Source: Actinomycetota bacterium
Lineage (GTDB): Bacteria > Actinomycetota > Acidimicrobiia > Acidimicrobiales > Ilumatobacteraceae
Length of the DNA stretch: 64,000 bases
NCBI GenBank assembly: GCA_030645495.1
Contig: JAUSLV010000033.1
Coordinates: forward strand, 248,001 to 312,000
Direction of reading: 5' to 3'
Position numbers and translations under genes: made by a program. Numbering within the stretch: position 1 is the first letter of the stretch; every line of letters begins with the position of its first letter. The notes beneath the pieces were generated by a model, which saw nothing but the letters and a program-made list of their open reading frames with translations, searched no databases and was not told where the DNA came from. Positions 11,253 through 20,172 of this stretch are shown here, one piece after another.

Positions 11253-12053
11253 TCAGATCACGCCGGCCAGGCGCAGCCCGCTGGCGCCCACGAGCACGGC
11301 GAGCACCGGCCGCAGCACTCCGTCGTGCATGCGGCTGCTGAGGCGACTGCCCACCAACACGCCGGGGATGGCGCCGAGCACCACTGGCACCACGATCGAC
11401 AGGCGGATGTCGCCGAACAGCAGATGACCCACGACGGCGGAGGCGACGAGCGGAATCGCTTGTGTCAGATCCGTGCCCACCAACTCACGGCCCGTGAGCC
11501 GCGGGTACAGCCAGGTGAGCAGCACCAGCATCAGGGAGCCGGAGCCGACCGAGGTGATGCCCACGAGCAGCCCGCCTATCGCGCCCACTGCGACGGTGGC
11601 TGCCGGCAGCCATCCAGCGGTCGACGTCGTGCCGTCATCGACGACGTCGTCGTCGGACTCGGGAGCGTGAGGTACCAGAATGCGGGCCACCATTGCTGCA
11701 GCAGCGAGGCTGAGGGTGATCCCGACCATCAGCTTGATGGTCTCGGCGTCGCCGTGGAGCCAGATGTTCACCACAACGGCACCGAGGAACGCCGCAGGCA
11801 CCGAGCCGAGCACAAGTCGGCGGACGATGTCGCGGCGGACAGTTCCGGCGCGGTGGTGGGCGACGGTGCCGAATGGCTTCACGATCAGGGAGATGAGCAA
11901 GTCGTTGGCCACCGCAACGTTGGCGGGCACCTTGAGCACCAACACCATCACGGGGGTGAGCAACACTCCGCCGCCCATGCCCGTCAGGCCGATCACCATG
12001 CCGGCCAGCACGCCAACGGCTGGATACGAGACGGCAGTGCTGAGGGCGAGCAT
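11253..12053 (-). CDS. TauE/SafE family sulfite/organosulfur exporter
   Basis: 266 residues from ATG 12053. About eight hydrophobic segments and the repeated family signature (GMVIGLTGMGGGVLLTPVMV near the start, VGITSVGSGSLMLVLL in the second half) place it in TauE/SafE. Members export sulfite, sulfoacetate or related sulfur compounds across the inner membrane; the exact substrate here is unknown. Upstream, at 12068-12078 on this strand, is GTCGGCTTTAT, nearly identical to a sequence before the sulfite reductase gene at 17.8 kb, which would fit a shared sulfur-responsive control. An 160-bp gap follows before maeB. Confidence 0.85.
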   Translation of the reverse strand: MLALSTAVSYPAVGVLAGMVIGLTGMGGGVLLTPVMVLVLKVPANVAVANDLLISLIVKPFGTVAHHRAGTVRRDIVRRLVLGSVPAAFLGAVVVNIWLHGDAETIKLMVGITLSLAAAAMVARILVPHAPESDDDVVDDGTTSTAGWLPAATVAVGAIGGLLVGITSVGSGSLMLVLLTWLYPRLTGRELVGTDLTQAIPLVASAVVGHLLFGDIRLSIVVPVVLGAIPGVLVGSRLSSRMHDGVLRPVLAVLVGASGLRLAGVI

Positions 12054-12067
12054 CGTCGCAGAGTACC

Positions 12068-12078
12068 ATAAAGCCGAC
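12068..12078 (-). promoter_or_regulatory. GTCGGSTTTAT motif upstream of TauE
   Basis: GTCGGCTTTAT read toward the gene, 15 bp before the TauE/SafE start. It is part of a longer imperfect inverted repeat CCGAC-N7-GTCGG (AATACCGAC...). The same 11-mer with one change (GTCGGGTTTAT) sits 30 bp before the sulfite/nitrite reductase gene. AT-rich runs such as TTTAT are rare here, so the match is notable, but two sites do not prove a regulon. Confidence 0.35.
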
Positions 12079-12131
12079 TAAACCGGTCGGTATTGTCGGC
12101 ATTGTGTCGGACGGGGACCTGCGCGGAAGCG

Positions 12132-13832
12132 CTACTTGCCGCGCTTCTGCACGTTGGCCCACTCGTCCTTGAGGCCGACGGTGCGGTGGAACAGGCCCGC
12201 CTGCTCGCCGTCCTGGGCGAAGTAGCCGAGCCGCTCGAACTGCACCACCTGGCCGGGCGCCACCTCGCCGAGGGCGGCCTCGGCCTTGCCGTGCACGATC
12301 TCGCGGGTGTTGGGGTGCAGATCGTCGAACGGGTCGCCGGTGCGCTCGCCGGGCACTTCGGCGTCGAACAGCCGCTCGTACAGCGCGGCGGTGACATCGA
12401 CCGCGTGGGCGGTGGACACCCAGTGGATCGTGGCCTTCACCTTGCGGCCGTCGGGCGCGTTGCCGCCACGAGTGTCGGGGTCGTAGGTGGCCAGCACCTC
12501 GGTGACCGTGCCATCGGCGTCGGCAGTGAAGCCGGTGCACTTCACGTAGTACGCGCCGCGCAGGCGCACCTCCGCGCCGGGGGTGAGGCGGAAGTACTTC
12601 GGCGGGGCCTCGGCCTTGAAGTCGTCGTGCTCGATCCACAGTTCGCCGGTGAACTCCACGTCGCGGCTGCCGTCGGCCGCGTTCTCGGGGTTGTTCTGCA
12701 GCGTCACCCATTCGCTGTGGCCGGCGGGCCAGTTGGTGATGGTCAGCTTCACCGGGCGCAGCACGGTCATCCGCCGTTGGGCGACGCGGTTCAGTTCGTT
12801 GCGCACGAACCACTCGAGCATCTCGATCTGGTGGCGGCTGTTGGTCTTGGCCACGCCGATGAAGTCGCAGAAGTTGCGGATCGCGACAGCCGGGTAGCCG
12901 CGGCGGCGCAGCGCGCACAGCGTGGGGAGGCGCGGGTCGTCCCACCCGTCGACGACACCGTCGTTGATCAGTTGCAGCAGCTTGCGCTTGGAGGTGACCG
13001 TGTAGGTGAGTTCGAGCCGGGCGAACTCGGTTTGGCGCGGCTGATCGCCGGGCAGCGGGCAGTGCTGGAGGTACCAGTCGTACAGCGCGCGGTGGCTGTC
13101 GAACTCGAGCGTGCACAGCGAGTGGGTGACACCCTCGATCGCGTCGCTCTGGCCGTGCGCCCAGTCGTAGGTGGGGTACAGCACCCAGTCGTCGCCCGTG
13201 CGGTGGTGGTGCTCGTGGCGAATGCGATACATGATCGGGTCGCGCAGCTGCATGTTGTCGTGCTGCATGTCGGCCTTGGCGCGCAGCACGTGCGAGCCGT
13301 CGGGCAGCTCGCCCGAACGCATGCGGCGGAACAGCGCCAGGTTCTCTTCCACGCGGCGGTTGCGGTAGGGGCTCTCGATGCCGGGCTTGCCATAGCCGCC
13401 GCGCTGCGCGCTGATGGTGTCGGCATCCTGGTCGTCGACGTAGGCGAACCCGGTGGTGATGAGGTGTTCGGCCCACTGGTACAGCGCCTCGAAGTAGTCG
13501 CTGGCGTACACCACCTCTGCCGGTTCGAAGCCCAGCCAGCGCACATCGGCGACGATCGCATCGACGTACTCGGTCTCTTCTGTGACCGGGTTGGTGTCGT
13601 CGAAGCGCAGCTTGCAGATACCGCCGAAGTCTTCGGCGATGCCGAAGTCGACACAAATCGCCTTCGCGTGGCCGATGTGCAAGTAGCCATTGGGTTCGGG
13701 TGGGAAGCGGGTCTGCACCCGGCCGGCGAACGTGCCCTGCTCGTTGTCGGCCTGCACGAGGTCGCGCACGAAGTTGCCTGCCGTCGATTCGAAGGCTGCC
13801 GGGATGTCGGGGGAGTTGGGGGTGTCGCTCAT
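12132..13832 (-). CDS. glnS: Glutaminyl-tRNA synthetase
   Basis: 566 residues. Class I synthetase of the GlnRS type: RFPPEPNGYLHIGHAKAI with the HIGH signature near residue 45, LRFDDTNP, and the KMSKS-equivalent VTSKRKLLQL near residue 275. A normal C-terminal anticodon-binding beta-barrel region follows (WVTLQNNPENA, FTADADGTVTEV). Length matches bacterial GlnRS (about 550). It charges tRNA-Gln directly; many actinobacteria use the GatCAB amidotransferase route instead, so its presence is informative about lineage. 77 bp downstream-to-upstream gap to TauE; 76 bp separates its start from the PAS/GGDEF gene end. Confidence 0.95.
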   Translation of the reverse strand: MSDTPNSPDIPAAFESTAGNFVRDLVQADNEQGTFAGRVQTRFPPEPNGYLHIGHAKAICVDFGIAEDFGGICKLRFDDTNPVTEETEYVDAIVADVRWLGFEPAEVVYASDYFEALYQWAEHLITTGFAYVDDQDADTISAQRGGYGKPGIESPYRNRRVEENLALFRRMRSGELPDGSHVLRAKADMQHDNMQLRDPIMYRIRHEHHHRTGDDWVLYPTYDWAHGQSDAIEGVTHSLCTLEFDSHRALYDWYLQHCPLPGDQPRQTEFARLELTYTVTSKRKLLQLINDGVVDGWDDPRLPTLCALRRRGYPAVAIRNFCDFIGVAKTNSRHQIEMLEWFVRNELNRVAQRRMTVLRPVKLTITNWPAGHSEWVTLQNNPENAADGSRDVEFTGELWIEHDDFKAEAPPKYFRLTPGAEVRLRGAYYVKCTGFTADADGTVTEVLATYDPDTRGGNAPDGRKVKATIHWVSTAHAVDVTAALYERLFDAEVPGERTGDPFDDLHPNTREIVHGKAEAALGEVAPGQVVQFERLGYFAQDGEQAGLFHRTVGLKDEWANVQKRGK

Positions 13833-13908
13833 CGGTGTCTCTCAGGTCGCGGGCGCCCCCAGACGGTACCGGATGCAACCGTGGGTCGGCCCGCCGGCGC
13901 GCCACCTC

Positions 13909-16002
13909 CTAGGAGGGTTCGGCGAGGTCGCCGTCGTGGAACGCGTACTGATTGCGGCCGGCCTTCTTTGCCGCGTACATCGCGTTGTCGGCGCGACGCA
14001 GCGCGAGTGATGGGTCATCGCCCTTGCTGGCGAGCGCGACACCGACGCTGAGCGTCGTGACGATCTGCTCGTGCTCGAATTGAACAGGGCTGTCCGCTGC
14101 GCTGATCACAGCCCGAGCCACCTTGGCCGCCTCGTCGGCGCTGCGGATGCCGGGCGCGAGCACCACGAACTCGTCGCCACCGAAGCGGGCCAGCACGTCG
14201 CTGCGGCGGATACGCTCAGCGATTCGCGCTCCGAGCACCACCAGCGTCTCGTCACCGGCGGCGTGGCCGTGGGCATCGTTGATCTGCTTCAGGCGATCGA
14301 CGTCGATGAACAGCACGCCGACGTGCTCGCGAGCAGTGGCCAGCTCGTCCAACATCGCCCGCGCGCGCACGAGCAGCTCGCGCCGGTTGCTCAGCCCGGT
14401 GAGCGTGTCGTGGGTGGCCTGGTGCCGCAGCTGCCGCTGTGTGGCCACCAGCTCGTCACGGGCGTGCACCTCGGCCTGGATGTCGTGCCATGCGGCGACT
14501 CGGCCGGTGACCGTGCCCTCGTCATCGGTGATCTGGCGCACACGGAACGAGAACCAGTGATACTGCCCGGACGCGGTGGCGAAGCGTGCCTCGTACTGGT
14601 GCGCCATCCGGGTGACCAACTCGTCGTGTGCGGCGCTCACCTGGTGGCGGTCGTCGGGATGCACGAGCTCGTCGAACTGTCGGCCGACGAGCTGTTCCGG
14701 GCTCCACCCCAGGATCGACGCGACCGATGGCGACACCCATCGCAGCGTTCCGTCGATGTTGCCCATGGCCACCACGTCGGAGGCGTTCTCCGCAAGGGCG
14801 TGATACAGCGCACTCGATTCGGCGAGCGCCGAGGCCACATGGTGGCGTTCGGTGTTGTCGTGCCACACCACCGAGATGCCGTCCTCCACGGTGACGCCGC
14901 GCACGTCGACGTACCGGCACTCCTCGCCAGGGTGCGGCTCGACTCGCGCGTCGTCGATCGCCAAGGGAGCATCGCCGTCGACCACGTCGGCGAGTCGACC
15001 GAACCAGTCGCTGTTCGCCAGGCTCGGCTCGAAACGCGTGAATCGCTGACCGATCAGGCCGTCGGGGTACGCCGGAAAATACGCGTTGGCAGCCGGGTTG
15101 GCATCGGTGACCTCGAAGTCGATCAGTCGCCCCACCTCGTCGCGCATCCCCCGCAACAGCACGTGCGGGTCGAGCATCGAGTCGAGGATCAGTCGCAACT
15201 TGGCTCGCTCGGCGCTGGCCAGTTCGGTGCTGGCCATCAACTCGTCGACATCGTGAAAGCCGCTGACCACGCCCGCCAGCTGGCCGGCCTGGTCGAAGAA
15301 CGGGGTTGCGCGTCCGGACACCCACCGCTGGCGGCCGTCCTTGGTGAGCACGCGAATGACGTAGTTCCGCAGCGGAAAGCCGGGCATCGCTGGTGAGTAC
15401 AGCAGCGCGCGGTTCGGCTCCGACTCGATCCGGTCGTCGGGGTGCACGAACTCGGCCAGTTCGTGGCCCAGCAGATCGGACACTTCCCAGCCGAACACCT
15501 CGGTGACTGACGGTGATACCCAACGCAGCGCACGGTCGGGGCCGGAGAGGCACACAATGTCCATCGCGTTGTCGGCCAACAGGCGATAGTTCGCCTGCAG
15601 TGCGGCGTGCTCCATGTCCGCCTGGTGCTGGAGGGTGATGTCGCGGGCGGTGCCGTGCAGCACCGCCGATCCGTCGGCGCGGCGCACACGGCGGAACCGG
15701 TGGCTCGTCCACAACGTGCGGCCGTCGCGGGTGATCATCGGCAGTTCGATGTCGTGCGCGTTGCCGTCATCGCCGGCAGGCACCGCGAGCACGAGGTCGC
15801 GGTCGGCCTCAGCGAGGTGACCGAGCACTTGATCGAGATCGACCCCGCCCTCGGCGCCGGCAGACCCGAGCAGCTCGACCGCGGCGGGCGACAGGTATTC
15901 GATGCGCAGCGTGGGCACCGTCTGCAGGGAGTACACGACATCGGCGATGTGTGCCAACGCTTCGATCGCTCGGCGCTCGGGGTCGGAAGGGTTGTGGTGC
16001 AC
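13909..16002 (-). CDS. Multi-PAS diguanylate cyclase
   Basis: 697 residues from GTG 16002 (MHHNPSDPERRAIEAL); a TTG at 16014 directly after AGGAAAAGGGGG is an alternative. Four PAS-like segments are visible: about 20-125, 145-250 (DNAMDIVCLSGPDRALRW, FVHPDD), 265-370 (LDSMLDPHVLLRG) and 385-500 (ENASDVVAMGNIDGTLRW, LVHPDDRH), each with PAC-type ends. The C-terminal GGDEF domain has an intact active site (RFGGDEFVVL near residue 608) and an RxxD inhibitory I-site (RRSD) five residues before it, so active c-di-GMP synthesis with product inhibition is predicted. No transmembrane segment, so cytosolic sensing. Signal unknown. Confidence 0.9.
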   Translation of the reverse strand: MHHNPSDPERRAIEALAHIADVVYSLQTVPTLRIEYLSPAAVELLGSAGAEGGVDLDQVLGHLAEADRDLVLAVPAGDDGNAHDIELPMITRDGRTLWTSHRFRRVRRADGSAVLHGTARDITLQHQADMEHAALQANYRLLADNAMDIVCLSGPDRALRWVSPSVTEVFGWEVSDLLGHELAEFVHPDDRIESEPNRALLYSPAMPGFPLRNYVIRVLTKDGRQRWVSGRATPFFDQAGQLAGVVSGFHDVDELMASTELASAERAKLRLILDSMLDPHVLLRGMRDEVGRLIDFEVTDANPAANAYFPAYPDGLIGQRFTRFEPSLANSDWFGRLADVVDGDAPLAIDDARVEPHPGEECRYVDVRGVTVEDGISVVWHDNTERHHVASALAESSALYHALAENASDVVAMGNIDGTLRWVSPSVASILGWSPEQLVGRQFDELVHPDDRHQVSAAHDELVTRMAHQYEARFATASGQYHWFSFRVRQITDDEGTVTGRVAAWHDIQAEVHARDELVATQRQLRHQATHDTLTGLSNRRELLVRARAMLDELATAREHVGVLFIDVDRLKQINDAHGHAAGDETLVVLGARIAERIRRSDVLARFGGDEFVVLAPGIRSADEAAKVARAVISAADSPVQFEHEQIVTTLSVGVALASKGDDPSLALRRADNAMYAAKKAGRNQYAFHDGDLAEPS

Positions 16003-16085
16003 CGTGCCGCCCAACCCCCTTTTCCTACTGAAGGTGTAGGCAACAGTACCTCGCTGCGCGGCGCGGTCGAAACCAGCGCTTTCTG

Positions 16086-17291
16086 TCAGTTCCGTGGAAC
16101 GGTGCTCCAGGCCGCGTCCTTGTCCACGCGGGGTTCGCCGGGCAGGCCCAGCACCTGCTCGCCCAACACGTTGCGCAGGATCTCGCTGGTGCCACCTTCG
16201 ATGCTGTTCGCCCGGGCGCGCAGGAAGCTGTGGCGGATGCCCTGGTCGAGGCCGTCGGCGGACAGCGCCTCTGGGCGGCGGAAGGTGAAGTCGTAGCCCA
16301 CCAATGCGTGCGGGCCCAACAACCCCAGCGCGAACTCGGTGCAGGCCTTGTTGAAGTTCGACATCGCCAGCTTCGAGATCGAACCCTCGGGCCCGGGGTT
16401 GCCCACCCTGGCGGCCTCGCCGGCACGCACGTTGGTGAGCCGGAACGCCTCGCTGAGGCAGTACAGCTTCATCAGTTCGTCGCGCTTGGCGTCGGTGCGT
16501 TCGTGCGCCGGGGCTTCCTTCCACAGGCGGATCGACTCCCAGATCGGCCCGCGCTTGGCCGAGCTGGCACCGCCCCCACCGATGGCCGTGCGCTCGTTCA
16601 TCAGCGTGGTGAGCGACACGCGCCAGCCTTCGCCCACGTCGCCCACGCGCCACGCGTCGGGCAGGCGGGCATCGGTGAGGTACACCTCGTTGAACTCGGC
16701 CTCGCCGGTGATCTGACGCAGCGGCCGCACCTCCACGCCGGCCATGTGCATGTCGACCCCGAAGTAGGTCATGCCCTTGTGCTTGGGCTGGTCGGGGTCG
16801 GTGCGGGTGACGAGCATGCCCCAGTCGCCGAGGTGGGCGAGCGTGTTCCACACCTTCTGGCCGTTCACGATCCACTCGTCGCCGTCGCGAACCGCGCGGC
16901 AGGCAAGGCCGGCGAAGTCGCTGCCGGCGCCGGGCTCGCTGAACAGCTGGCACCACTTTTCCTCGCCGGTGAACATCGGGCGCAACCAGCGGCGCTTCTG
17001 CTCATCGGTGCCGTGAGTGTGGACCGTGGGGCCGGCCAGTGCGAGGAAGAATGTCGCTGCATCTTGTGCCTGGCCGCCGGCCTCGCGGAGACGGCTCTCC
17101 ACGTGACGGTTCAGGTCGGGGCGCGCGCCCAGGCCGCCGAACCCTTCGGCGAAGTGCACCCATGCCAGCCCGGCGTCGTAGCGGTGGCCGCGGAACTCGA
17201 CGTTGCTGCAGTCCGCGGGCGGATGGGCCTGCAGCAATGCATCGATCGCCGCGTCGACTCGGGAGAGTTGGGGGTCGGTGGGAGTGCTCAT
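16086..17291 (-). CDS. Acyl-CoA dehydrogenase
   Basis: 401 residues from ATG 17291 (MSTPTDPQLSRVDAAID). Complete domain set: N-terminal helices, FSEPGAGSDFAGLACRA flavin/substrate loop, DGDEWIVNGQKVWNT, and the C-terminal domain ending with EGGTSEILRNVLGEQVLGLP, the FAD-contacting segment. Full length for the family. It belongs to the larger acyl-CoA dehydrogenases seen in actinobacterial lipid or sterol side-chain metabolism (RWLRPMFTGEEKWCQL). It oxidises an acyl-CoA at C2-C3 using electron transfer flavoprotein; chain specificity is unknown. Confidence 0.9.
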   Translation of the reverse strand: MSTPTDPQLSRVDAAIDALLQAHPPADCSNVEFRGHRYDAGLAWVHFAEGFGGLGARPDLNRHVESRLREAGGQAQDAATFFLALAGPTVHTHGTDEQKRRWLRPMFTGEEKWCQLFSEPGAGSDFAGLACRAVRDGDEWIVNGQKVWNTLAHLGDWGMLVTRTDPDQPKHKGMTYFGVDMHMAGVEVRPLRQITGEAEFNEVYLTDARLPDAWRVGDVGEGWRVSLTTLMNERTAIGGGGASSAKRGPIWESIRLWKEAPAHERTDAKRDELMKLYCLSEAFRLTNVRAGEAARVGNPGPEGSISKLAMSNFNKACTEFALGLLGPHALVGYDFTFRRPEALSADGLDQGIRHSFLRARANSIEGGTSEILRNVLGEQVLGLPGEPRVDKDAAWSTVPRN

Positions 17292-17354
17292 CGGATCAGT
17301 CTCGCCGGACCAGAGCTTCGGCTTCAATGTGGACCGCGCAGTAGCGTGGCCCCG

Positions 17355-17486
17355 ATGACCGCCGCCGACCACGACACGGTGACGCGCGCCGGACGCGCGG
17401 CGATGCGCGCGTATCTGCAGCGCGGCGAGGTGCGCCTGTCCACCATCCGGCACTTCCTGCGCCGACCCCACCGCGGAGGTCACTGA
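17355..17486 (+). CDS. Small basic protein, 43 residues, coupled to the next gene
   Basis: ATG 17355 to TGA 17484-17486; the sequence begins MTAADHDTVTRAGRAAMRAY and ends RHFLRRPHRGGH. It is Arg-rich with a possible amphipathic helix (RAGRAAMRAYLQRGEVRLST). The stop shares one base with the start of the 85-residue gene (TGATG), a typical translational-coupling arrangement, and it is divergent from the acyl-CoA dehydrogenase gene 63 bp away. No family recognised. It could also be a leader peptide or an unexpressed frame. Confidence 0.5.
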   Translation: MTAADHDTVTRAGRAAMRAYLQRGEVRLSTIRHFLRRPHRGGH

Positions 17487-17743
17487 TGCGCCGCTCGATC
17501 GACGACTACCCGTTCACACCGGGCGACCTGCCCGATGGGGCCGAGGACGCGACGCAGGTGTCGTGGGCGGTGGCCATCAGCGACGACTACGACGACGCTG
17601 AGCCGCGGGTGGTGCTGACGGTGGAGGAGGTGGGCAAGGCCGGTACCGGCCTGGTGGCGCACCTCACTCCCGACATGGCCCGCCGCCTGCGCGGTGCGGT
17701 CCACGACGCGCTGCGGGAATTCGGCGAGGACCCCGGCCGCTGA
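17486..17743 (+). CDS. Hypothetical acidic protein, 85 residues
   Basis: ATG 17486 with GGAGG (CGCGGAGGTCACTG) 6 bp before it inside the upstream small gene. The protein is acidic in its first half (DDYPFTPGDLPDGAED, DDYDDAEPR) with beta-like VVLTVEEVG and a C-terminal helix (DMARRLRGAVHDALREFGED). No motif or family recognised. It lies 63 bp before the sulfite/nitrite reductase gene on the same strand, so it may share its transcript. Confidence 0.6.
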   Translation: MRRSIDDYPFTPGDLPDGAEDATQVSWAVAISDDYDDAEPRVVLTVEEVGKAGTGLVAHLTPDMARRLRGAVHDALREFGEDPGR

Positions 17744-17765
17744 GCTGCTAATGTTGAGTCATTCG

Positions 17766-17776
17766 GTCGGGTTTAT
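17766..17776 (+). promoter_or_regulatory. GTCGGSTTTAT motif upstream of sulfite/nitrite reductase
   Basis: GTCGGGTTTAT, 30 bp before the reductase ATG, same orientation and similar distance as GTCGGCTTTAT before the TauE/SafE exporter gene. Candidate shared operator or promoter element of sulfur genes; inference from two sites only. Confidence 0.35.
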
Positions 17777-17806
17777 CCCCGAGCCCCGAGCGAAAGGGCC
17801 CCGCCA

Positions 17807-19609
17807 ATGGCTGTCACCCCTGTCATTCCTGCGCCGCGTCACCTCGATGACGAGCAGCAGCGCGACATCGAACGCTTCGAACAGGCGATCGGCCAGTACC
17901 TGGCGGGTGAGATCAGCGAAGACGTGTTCCGTGTGCTGCGGCTCAACAACGGCATCTACGGTCAGCGTCAGGGCGGCACCAACCAGATGGTGCGCATCAA
18001 GTTGCCCGCCGGCACGATCACCCCCGAACAACTCGACGTGATGGCCCAGATCAGCGAGGAGTTCTCCCGCGGCTGGGGCCACATCACCACCCGCCAGAAC
18101 GTGCAGGTGCACTACGTCGAGCTCACCCGCGTGCCTGAAGTGATGCGTCGCATCGGCGCCGTCGGCCTCACCAGCCGCGAGGCGTGTGGCGACACCGTCC
18201 GCAACGTGATGGCCTGCCACCTGGCCGGAGCCTGCCCGCACGAACAGCTCGATGTCACTCCGTGGGCCGAGGCCGCGTTCGAGCACTTCGTGCGCAACCC
18301 GCTCGGCCAGCGCCTGCCGCGCAAGTTCAAGATCAACTTCAGCGGCTGTGGCACCGACTGCGGCCAGGCGATGTTCAACGACGCCGGCGTGGTGGCCGTC
18401 ACCCGCACGCTGCCCGATGGCAGCACCGAGGCCGGGTTCCGAGTGTTCGTGGGGGGTGGCCTCGGCGCCACGCCCAACCCGGCGTTCGCGCTCGAGGAGT
18501 TCACCACCCGCGAGGATCTGCTGCCCACGATCGAGGCCATCCTGCGCGTGTTCGAGCAGACCGGCAACCGCGACAACAAGCTGCGCGCTCGCCTCAAGTG
18601 GGTCGTCGTCAACGAGGGCATCGACGAGGTGCGCCGCCGCGTGCTGAAGGTGCGCCACACGCTGCCGGCATCGTCGTCGTGGCCGGGTGGCATCCCGCCG
18701 TACGTGCAGAAGGTGGGCGATGCACCGGCCGGCCGCGCTGCCAGCGGTGAGGTCACCCCCGTCGGGCAAGGGGTAGATCAGGGCGTGGCGGTGGCGCTCA
18801 CCCCTCGCGATCCCTACGGCCGGTGGGTGGCCACGTCGGTCATCCGTGGCACGGCCAACGGCACGGTGTCCGCCGTTGCGTACGCCGCACTCGGCGACAT
18901 CACCGCTGCTCAGTTCCGCGCGTTGGCATCCATCCAGCGCGAGCTGGGCGCCGACGTGCGCCTCTCGAATCGCCAGAACGTCGTCTTCCGTGGCCTCACC
19001 GAGGCGCAGCTGCCGGTGCTGTTCGAGCGCCTGGAAGCGATCGGGATGGCCCGCCCGGGTGCCGAGCTGGCGCGCGACGTGGTGGCCTGCCCGGGCTCCG
19101 ACACGTGCAACATCGCGGTCACTCAATCGCGCGGCCTGGCCGCGGCGATCGGCGAGGAACTCGAGGCCGAAGGTCTCGCAGAGGTGGGCGGCGTGCGCAT
19201 CAACATCTCCGGCTGCACCAACTCGTGCGGGCAGCATCACATCGCCGACATCGGGTTTTTCGGTGCCGAGCGTCGCGCTCACGGCCAGGCGGCACCCGGC
19301 TATCAGATGCTGCTCGGCGGCTACGTGGGCCAAGAGACGATCCACTTCGGCGAAAAGGTGTTGCGGCTGCCCGCCAAGGCCGCACCGCAGGCTGCGGCGC
19401 GTGTGATCCGCCGGTTCCACGACGAGCGCACTGCCGGCGAGGCGTTCCGTTCGTGGATGGACCGTGTGGGTGGTGCACCCGAGATCGCCAAGGGCCTGAT
19501 CGACCTCGACGTGTTCCCCACGCCGGAAGATGCCCCCGAGTTCTACGTGGACTACGGCGAGCAGGGCCCGTTCGTGGCCGCGATCGGCGAGTCGGAGTGC
19601 GCAGTCTGA
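17807..19609 (+). CDS. Siroheme nitrite/sulfite reductase
   Basis: 600 residues. Two ferredoxin-like halves and two siroheme/[4Fe-4S] repeats: the C-terminal set CPGSDTC (Cys428, Cys434) and SGCTNSCGQHH (Cys470, Cys474) supplies the cluster. N-terminal RLNNGIYGQRQGGTNQMVRI is the family entry segment. The spacing CX5CXnCX3C is diagnostic for assimilatory sulfite and ferredoxin-nitrite reductases. Reaction: six-electron reduction of sulfite to sulfide or nitrite to ammonia. The choice is not settled by motif, but the DUF4202 partner gene overlapping its end and the TauE-like motif favour sulfite. Confidence 0.88.
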   Translation: MAVTPVIPAPRHLDDEQQRDIERFEQAIGQYLAGEISEDVFRVLRLNNGIYGQRQGGTNQMVRIKLPAGTITPEQLDVMAQISEEFSRGWGHITTRQNVQVHYVELTRVPEVMRRIGAVGLTSREACGDTVRNVMACHLAGACPHEQLDVTPWAEAAFEHFVRNPLGQRLPRKFKINFSGCGTDCGQAMFNDAGVVAVTRTLPDGSTEAGFRVFVGGGLGATPNPAFALEEFTTREDLLPTIEAILRVFEQTGNRDNKLRARLKWVVVNEGIDEVRRRVLKVRHTLPASSSWPGGIPPYVQKVGDAPAGRAASGEVTPVGQGVDQGVAVALTPRDPYGRWVATSVIRGTANGTVSAVAYAALGDITAAQFRALASIQRELGADVRLSNRQNVVFRGLTEAQLPVLFERLEAIGMARPGAELARDVVACPGSDTCNIAVTQSRGLAAAIGEELEAEGLAEVGGVRINISGCTNSCGQHHIADIGFFGAERRAHGQAAPGYQMLLGGYVGQETIHFGEKVLRLPAKAAPQAAARVIRRFHDERTAGEAFRSWMDRVGGAPEIAKGLIDLDVFPTPEDAPEFYVDYGEQGPFVAAIGESECAV

Positions 19610-20172
19610 ACCGGTTCGCTGCTGCGGTCGCCGCGATCGATGCGGCGAACGTGGCCGACCCAACCTCGGTGACGGTGCGCGGCGCGGTGCGTCCGCTCGC
19701 GCTCGTGCACGGCGAGTTGGCCGCCGAGTGGGTGGCCGTCCTCGCGCCCGACGTCGATCCGCTGGTGCTGCTGGCAGCGCGTGCCCATCACCTGCGCAGG
19801 TGGGAACTGCCGCGCTCGCAGTACGCCGCGGGCAAGGCCGGCTACCTGAAGTGGAAGCGCGACCAGCGCCAGCGCCATGCGCGCGACGTGGGTGAGTTGC
19901 TCGCCGAGGTCGGCTACACGGCCAAGGAGATCGAGCAGGTGCAGGCGATGGTGCTGCGCCAGGGTTCGGGCGGCCAACTGGTGGAGGATGCCGCCTGCCT
20001 GGTGTTCATCGAGACCCAGCTGGCGGCCGTGGCGACGCAACTTGATCACGATCACCTCATCGAGGTGATCCGCAAGACGGCGAAGAAGATGTCGCCCGCG
20101 GCGCTTGCCGCCGTGGCGCTCATCCCCCTGGGTGAGGCCGAGCAGTCGCTGCTCGCCGCCGCGCTGGCCTAG
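19597..20172 (+). CDS. DUF4202 family protein
   Basis: 191 residues from GTG 19597, which lies inside the reductase gene, giving a 13-bp overlap and coupling. The conserved core of DUF4202 is clear: HHLRRWELPRSQYAAGKAGY, a middle helix pair, LVEDAACLVFIETQL and IRKTAKKMS. The family is commonly found beside sulfite reductase in actinobacteria and proteobacteria; its biochemical role is not known to me. Cytosolic, no signal peptide. Its stop overlaps the convergent prfC stop by 4 bp. Confidence 0.85.
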   Translation: MRSLNRFAAAVAAIDAANVADPTSVTVRGAVRPLALVHGELAAEWVAVLAPDVDPLVLLAARAHHLRRWELPRSQYAAGKAGYLKWKRDQRQRHARDVGELLAEVGYTAKEIEQVQAMVLRQGSGGQLVEDAACLVFIETQLAAVATQLDHDHLIEVIRKTAKKMSPAALAAVALIPLGEAEQSLLAAALA

